Source: Pedobacter nutrimenti (GTDB lineage Bacteria > Bacteroidota > Bacteroidia > Sphingobacteriales > Sphingobacteriaceae). From it: DNA of 64,000 nucleotides. The DNA is taken from assembly GCF_003208655.1 (NCBI RefSeq), contig NZ_QKLU01000003.1, forward strand, positions 509,745 through 573,744, read 5' to 3'. Numbering within the stretch: position 1 is the stretch's first letter; every line of letters begins with the position of its first letter. Made by a program: the position numbers and the translations under genes. Shown here one piece after another: positions 59,620-64,000 of the stretch. Below the pieces are notes generated by a model. The model searched no databases, was not told the DNA's origin, and saw only the letters and a program-made list of their open reading frames with translations.

Positions 59620-62600
59620 ATGAGAACAATTGTACTTACTGCAATACAAAAACGCTGGCTGATGCTGGCCCTGTTTATACTTCTGGGCGTATTTGGCTAT
59701 TATTCCTGGACAAAACTTTCGGTTGAAGCTTATCCGGATATTGCCGATGTCACCTCGCAAGTGGTCACGCAAGTACCGGGACTGGCCGCAGAGGAAGTAG
59801 AGCAGCAGATTACCATTCCCGTTGAAAGAACACTTAATGGTATGCCGGGTATGCATGTCATGCGGAGCAAAAGCACATTTGGCCTTTCTGTTATTACCAT
59901 CGTATTTAAAGATGGAATAGATGACTATTTTGCCCGGACCCGTATCCAGGAAAGGCTGAATGAAGTGGTGCTTCCTTATGGCGCCGCTCCTGGCCTGGAC
60001 CCTTTGACCTCACCAACCGGGGAAATATACCGTTATGTAATTGAAAGCAAAGGACACGACCTGCGGGAACTGACTGATTTGCAGAACTGGGTGATTATTC
60101 CCAAAATCAAACAGGTAGCGGGTGTTGCCGATGTAACCAATTTTGGAGGGATTACAACCCAGTATCAGATAGAGCTGGATCCTGCAAAGCTGGAGCAATA
60201 TCAGTTGAGCATTGCCGATGTGGAGGAAAGCATTGGTAAGAACAATGCAAATGCCGGAGGCAGTATCCTTAACCGGGGGGAACAGGGCTATGTGGTCAGG
60301 GGAATTGGCCTGGTTAAAAACCTTAGTGACATTGGCAGAATCGTTGTTAAATCTGAAAAAGGCGTACCGGTTTTGCTGAGGGACCTGGGGACCCTTAAAT
60401 ATGGAAACCTGGAAAGAAAGGGTGTTTTAGGTTATACAGACCGAAAAAGGGAATATAGTGAAAGCATAGAAGGGATTGTATTGCTTTTAAAAGGAGAGAA
60501 TCCATCTGTAGTGTTAAACGGGATCAATAAAACCGTAGAAGAGCTGAACAATGGACTGCTTCCTGAAGGGGTTAAAATACATACCTTTCTGGACCGGACA
60601 GACCTGGTGAATACCACTTTAAATACCGTTTCACATACCCTGATAGAGGGCATGGCGCTAGTTATTGTGGTACTGATTATTTTTCTGGGAAATTACCGGG
60701 GCGCTTTGCTAGTGGCCATTACCATTCCAATTTCACTACTCATTGCCTTTATTTTGATGAAACTGACCAATATTCCGGCCAATCTGCTGTCTCTTGGCGC
60801 AATAGATTTTGGAATTATAGTCGATGGTGCCATTGTAATGATGGAAACCATTTTAAAGAAAAGGGAAGATCACCCAGAGCAAAGCCTGGAAGAAGTTTCG
60901 ATTGCAGAACGTGCCGCGGCAGTTGCCAAGCCCATATTTTTTGCGACCCTGATTATCATTACCGCTTACCTGCCTTTGTTTGCCTTTGAAAGGGTCGAGA
61001 AAAAACTGTTTACACCAATGGCTTTTACAGTAGGTTATGCCTTACTTGGGGCCCTGGCGGTCGCTTTGCTGCTGATTCCGGGGCTGGCTTATCTGACCTA
61101 TAGAAAACCTAAAAAACTATACCACAACAAATGGCTGGAGAAACTGACACAGGCCTATGACCGCAGGACTGCTAAAATTATGGAGCGGCCAAAACAGGTG
61201 TATCTGCCACTGGCTTTATTGCTGGCTGCTTCAATTGGTCTGAGCATTCTGGTTGGAAAAGATTTTTTACCGCCTTTGGATGAAGGCTCTATATGGCTGC
61301 AGGTTCAGCTGCCTCCGGGAATCACTGTAGAAAAATCAAAAGAAATGAGTGACGCTTTAAGGGAAAGAACCATGAAGCATAAAGAAGTCACTTACATGAT
61401 GGTACAGGCAGGAAGAAATGACGATGGTACAGATCCCTTTACGCCATCTCACTTTGAATGTTCCATTGGTATTTTACCTTACAGCGAGTGGCCTGCCGGA
61501 AAAACCAAAGCAGACCTGATTGAAGAGTTGTCTAAAGAATATGAGCAGATGCCGGGCTATACCGTGGGTTTTGCTCAGCCCATGATTGATGGGGTAATGG
61601 ATAAAATTTCGGGAGCACATAGTGAACTGGTGGTTAAAATATATGGAGATGATTTTAAAGAAACCAGGAGGATTGCCGAAGATGTAGAAAAAACGTTAAA
61701 AACAGTAAAGGGGGCAGTGGATATAGCCATTGACCAGGAACCTCCTTTACCCCAACTGCAGATTCATGCAGACCGGGAGAAAATAGCCCGATATGGTTTA
61801 AACGTAGCTGATGTCGGGAACCTGATTGAGATCGCTATTGGAGGAAAAGCAATTTCACAAGTGTTTATGGGCAATAAAGTGTATGATGTCATTTGCCGTT
61901 ATACCGAAGACAGCCGCAATACACCTGAAAAAATCGGGAACCTGATGCTGAGTAATGCAGAAGGGGTTAAAATTCCATTATCCCAGGTGGCAGAAATTAA
62001 ACTCAGTACCGGAGAAAGTACCATTACAAGAGAAACCAACAGAAGACACTTGACCGTAAAACTCAACATAAGGGGTACGGATCTTTCGGCCTTGCTGAAA
62101 ACGGCGCAGGACAAGATAGAAAAGGATGTAAAATACGACCATAGCAAATATTCTATACAGTGGGGCGGTCAGTTTGAAAACCAAAACCGTGCCTATGCGC
62201 GCCTAATGGTTATTGTGCCGCTTGCCCTGGCCATTATGTTCTTATTGCTTTATGCTGCCTTTGGTAAATTCAGTCAGGCTGGTCTGATCCTGACCATTGT
62301 CCCTCTTGCTTTATTTGGTGGCATGCTGGCCCTCAATGTCAGGGGAATGACCCTTAATGTTTCTTCTGCTGTAGGTTTTATTGCCTTATTCGGGGTGGCC
62401 ATACAAAATGGTGTGATCATGATCTCTTACATTAACGGCTTGCGGAAAAAAGGAACCGCCTTGAAAAAAGCGGTGATCACCGGAGCAAAACACCGTTTCC
62501 GTCCGGTTCTGATGACCGCAACGGTGGCTGTGCTGGGCTTGCTACCCGCATCTCTTGCTACAGGGATCGGCTCAGATGTACAGCGTCCGCTGGCAACTGT

Positions 62601-62721
62601 AATTGTTTACGGACTATTGTTTTCGACCATTATCACCCTTTTCGCATTACCTGCATTGTATTATCTCCTGGAAAAAAAGGAAGAAACAAAGACAGGTTCT
62701 GAAAACATTATTAATCCTTAA
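59620..62721 (+). CDS. CzcA-type heavy-metal RND efflux pump
   Basis: A 1033-residue RND transporter. Helix 4 carries DFGIIVDGAIVMMET starting at Asp396, the DFG-D-GA-E signature of the divalent-cation subgroup (Zn2+, Co2+, Cd2+, Ni2+), in contrast to the Cu+/Ag+ pumps. Other conserved parts are VTQVPGLAAEEVEQQITIPVE, GIDDYFARTRIQERLNEV, and the second-half helix FIALFGVAIQNGVIMISYINGLRKKG. It uses proton influx to expel metal through the three-part complex with the flanking adaptor and outer-membrane genes. Start is 42 bases after the adaptor stop. Confidence 0.95.
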   Translation: MRTIVLTAIQKRWLMLALFILLGVFGYYSWTKLSVEAYPDIADVTSQVVTQVPGLAAEEVEQQITIPVERTLNGMPGMHVMRSKSTFGLSVITIVFKDGIDDYFARTRIQERLNEVVLPYGAAPGLDPLTSPTGEIYRYVIESKGHDLRELTDLQNWVIIPKIKQVAGVADVTNFGGITTQYQIELDPAKLEQYQLSIADVEESIGKNNANAGGSILNRGEQGYVVRGIGLVKNLSDIGRIVVKSEKGVPVLLRDLGTLKYGNLERKGVLGYTDRKREYSESIEGIVLLLKGENPSVVLNGINKTVEELNNGLLPEGVKIHTFLDRTDLVNTTLNTVSHTLIEGMALVIVVLIIFLGNYRGALLVAITIPISLLIAFILMKLTNIPANLLSLGAIDFGIIVDGAIVMMETILKKREDHPEQSLEEVSIAERAAAVAKPIFFATLIIITAYLPLFAFERVEKKLFTPMAFTVGYALLGALAVALLLIPGLAYLTYRKPKKLYHNKWLEKLTQAYDRRTAKIMERPKQVYLPLALLLAASIGLSILVGKDFLPPLDEGSIWLQVQLPPGITVEKSKEMSDALRERTMKHKEVTYMMVQAGRNDDGTDPFTPSHFECSIGILPYSEWPAGKTKADLIEELSKEYEQMPGYTVGFAQPMIDGVMDKISGAHSELVVKIYGDDFKETRRIAEDVEKTLKTVKGAVDIAIDQEPPLPQLQIHADREKIARYGLNVADVGNLIEIAIGGKAISQVFMGNKVYDVICRYTEDSRNTPEKIGNLMLSNAEGVKIPLSQVAEIKLSTGESTITRETNRRHLTVKLNIRGTDLSALLKTAQDKIEKDVKYDHSKYSIQWGGQFENQNRAYARLMVIVPLALAIMFLLLYAAFGKFSQAGLILTIVPLALFGGMLALNVRGMTLNVSSAVGFIALFGVAIQNGVIMISYINGLRKKGTALKKAVITGAKHRFRPVLMTATVAVLGLLPASLATGIGSDVQRPLATVIVYGLLFSTIITLFALPALYYLLEKKEETKTGSENIINP

Positions 62722-62731
62722 AAGAATAAAG

Positions 62732-64000
62732 ATGAAATTATTTAATCCTTATAAAATTTCCTTTGCCCTGCTGGGGCTGCTATTTGTTCTGGCTCAGCAG
62801 GGTAAGGCACAGACGGATACGACCATGAACAAATTGAAAATCACTTTTCCGGCTTACATTCAGCTGGCGGTAAAAAACAATCTGGGTTATGCAGCAGAGC
62901 AATTTAAAGTGAGTATTGCCCAGGCCGATGCGATGAGCGCAAAGGTATTCCGTGACCCCGATTTTTCTATCGGGGCTGTAAATCATGGTCAAAGAAGAAT
63001 GAAAATGGGCTATGAACTGAGCACAGAGCTGGGTTATACCTTTGAACTGGGAGGAAAAAGAAAGGCCAGGATCAGCCTGGCCAACCGCCAGGCAGAGCAG
63101 GCACAATTGCTGCTGAATGATTATTTCAGAAATTTAAGGGCAGATGCAACCATTGCTTTTTTAACTGCAATGAAAGAGAAAAGCCTGCTGGAGGTAAAGC
63201 AGGATTCTTATGAACGCATGAAGCAACTGAGCATTTCGGATAGCATCCGTTTAAAGCATGGTGCGATTACTGAGATTGATGCCAGGCAGTCCAGGTTGGA
63301 ATCTGTTTCCCTGTTGAATGAAGTGTATCAGCAGGAAGCGGTATGGAAAGCCGCTTTGGTGAATATGAATATGCTAAGTGGTTCAAAGCTGGAGGACATT
63401 TTATACAATCCCAGTGGGGATGTGATGAAATTTAGCCGGGAGTTTAATTTGGCAGAGCTCATTAGGAATGCACAACACAGCAGGCCCGATTTGCTTGCAG
63501 CGGTTAAAAACAAAGAAATTTCTAAAGACATGCTTCGCCTGGCCAAGGCCAACCGGGTCATCGATTTGGGGGTAACCTTTGGTTTAACCGCAAATTCTGT
63601 CGTTGCCAATGCGGTAGCACCTACGCCTTCCTCCGGAAATGTTTCTGTAGGACTTTCTATTCCCCTTAAATTTTCAAACAACAACATGGGGGCTTTAAAG
63701 TCAGCTAATTACACTTTGCAGCAATCCGAAGTGTTGTATCAGCAGGCCCTGCTTCAAATACAGGTAGAAGTGACCCAGGCTTATTACAATTATCAGGCAA
63801 GCCAAAAACAGCTCAAGGAATTTGCATCGGGTATGTTAACAGACGCGAATAAAGTACTGGAGGGGAAAATATACAGCTATAAAAGAGGAGAAACCTCTTT
63901 ACTGGAGGTATTGGTTGCCCAACGCAGTTTTAATGAAGTAAGGCAAAGTTACCTGGAAACATTGAACGCCAATGCAGTTGCCCTGATGGAATTGGAACGA
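62732..64000 (+). CDS. CzcC/TolC-like outer-membrane channel (3' end outside window)
   Basis: Open for 423 codons to the window edge with no stop, so the gene is cut. It has a signal peptide (ISFALLGLLFVLAQQGKAQ) and the helical repeats of outer-membrane efflux proteins: YELSTELGYTFELGGKRKARISLANRQAEQAQ, SIRLKHGAITEIDARQSRLE and GKIYSYKRGETSLLEVLVAQRSFNEVRQSYLETLNA, the CzcC type. The start is 10 bases after the RND gene. It completes the metal efflux complex at the end of the mgtC-mgtA transcript. Confidence 0.92.
   Translation, partial: MKLFNPYKISFALLGLLFVLAQQGKAQTDTTMNKLKITFPAYIQLAVKNNLGYAAEQFKVSIAQADAMSAKVFRDPDFSIGAVNHGQRRMKMGYELSTELGYTFELGGKRKARISLANRQAEQAQLLLNDYFRNLRADATIAFLTAMKEKSLLEVKQDSYERMKQLSISDSIRLKHGAITEIDARQSRLESVSLLNEVYQQEAVWKAALVNMNMLSGSKLEDILYNPSGDVMKFSREFNLAELIRNAQHSRPDLLAAVKNKEISKDMLRLAKANRVIDLGVTFGLTANSVVANAVAPTPSSGNVSVGLSIPLKFSNNNMGALKSANYTLQQSEVLYQQALLQIQVEVTQAYYNYQASQKQLKEFASGMLTDANKVLEGKIYSYKRGETSLLEVLVAQRSFNEVRQSYLETLNANAVALMELER

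Noticed and set aside
1..64000. Insertion sequences, prophage, CRISPR arrays, tRNA or rRNA genes
   Set aside because: I saw no transposase or integrase genes, no regular spacer arrays and no RNA-gene sequences on reading both strands; short or diverged copies could have been missed.

Overview
The window looks like chromosomal DNA of a Bacteroidota species, most likely Sphingobacteriaceae (Pedobacter-like). The evidence is two SusC/SusD pairs, outer-membrane receptors with carboxypeptidase-like N-terminal domains, a DUF5686 protein, several TAnnTTTG -7 elements of the Bacteroidota type, and A-rich leaders in place of Shine-Dalgarno sites. I see no insertion sequences, phage genes, CRISPR arrays, tRNA or rRNA. 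Both ends are cut inside genes: a GH130-type enzyme on the left and a TolC-like protein on the right.

Layout. (1) 0-5.6 kb: end of a GH130 gene, a small unknown gene, then an EmrA-EmrB-TolC drug-efflux operon on the minus strand with a 71-residue protein as its last gene. A MarR regulator diverges from it across a perfect 15-bp palindrome. (2) 5.6-18 kb: housekeeping and stress genes (class I aldolase, OsmC, SnoaL-like, nitrilase, AraC, SDR plus divergent HxlR, a secreted HExxH protein, an outer-membrane beta-barrel receptor, a YdcF protein). (3) 18.2-26.1 kb: SusC-SusD-GH92 mannosidase-GDPD phosphodiesterase, which reads as a polysaccharide-utilisation locus for a mannose-containing glycan. 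It is followed by an unusual array of 11-bp-phased repeats that face each other. (4) 26.6-34.4 kb: a SAM-I riboswitch ahead of a TlpA-like thioredoxin, an M28B (glutamate carboxypeptidase II-like) peptidase, SusC and SusD. This is probably a sulfur or methionine peptide scavenging operon. (5) 34.4-45.4 kb: an MscS-type channel, Lrp regulator divergent from an MFS exporter, PLP decarboxylase, EnvC-like protein, M16 protease and a UBP-type zinc-finger protein. (6) 45.5-54.6 kb: a PIG-L deacetylase / GT4 / six-hairpin glycosidase cassette, a large GAF-PAS histidine kinase without a partner, a DUF5686 protein and an LpxL-like acyltransferase. (7) 54.8-64 kb: mgtC-mgtA followed by a CzcB-CzcA-CzcC type metal RND system, all on one strand with short gaps.

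The most interesting signal is the 5' leader of the mgtC-mgtA operon. Four tandem 11-bp repeats precede a -7 box. An 18-codon leader ORF with a Pro-Pro pair follows. Its last codons and stop codon lie in two mutually exclusive RNA stems, one of which buries the mgtC start codon. This resembles in logic, but not in sequence, the mgtL leader-peptide control of enterobacterial mgtA. The second most interesting signal is the SAM-I riboswitch that appears to control a peptidase-SusCD uptake operon. All structures were worked out by eye; no folding or database search was run.
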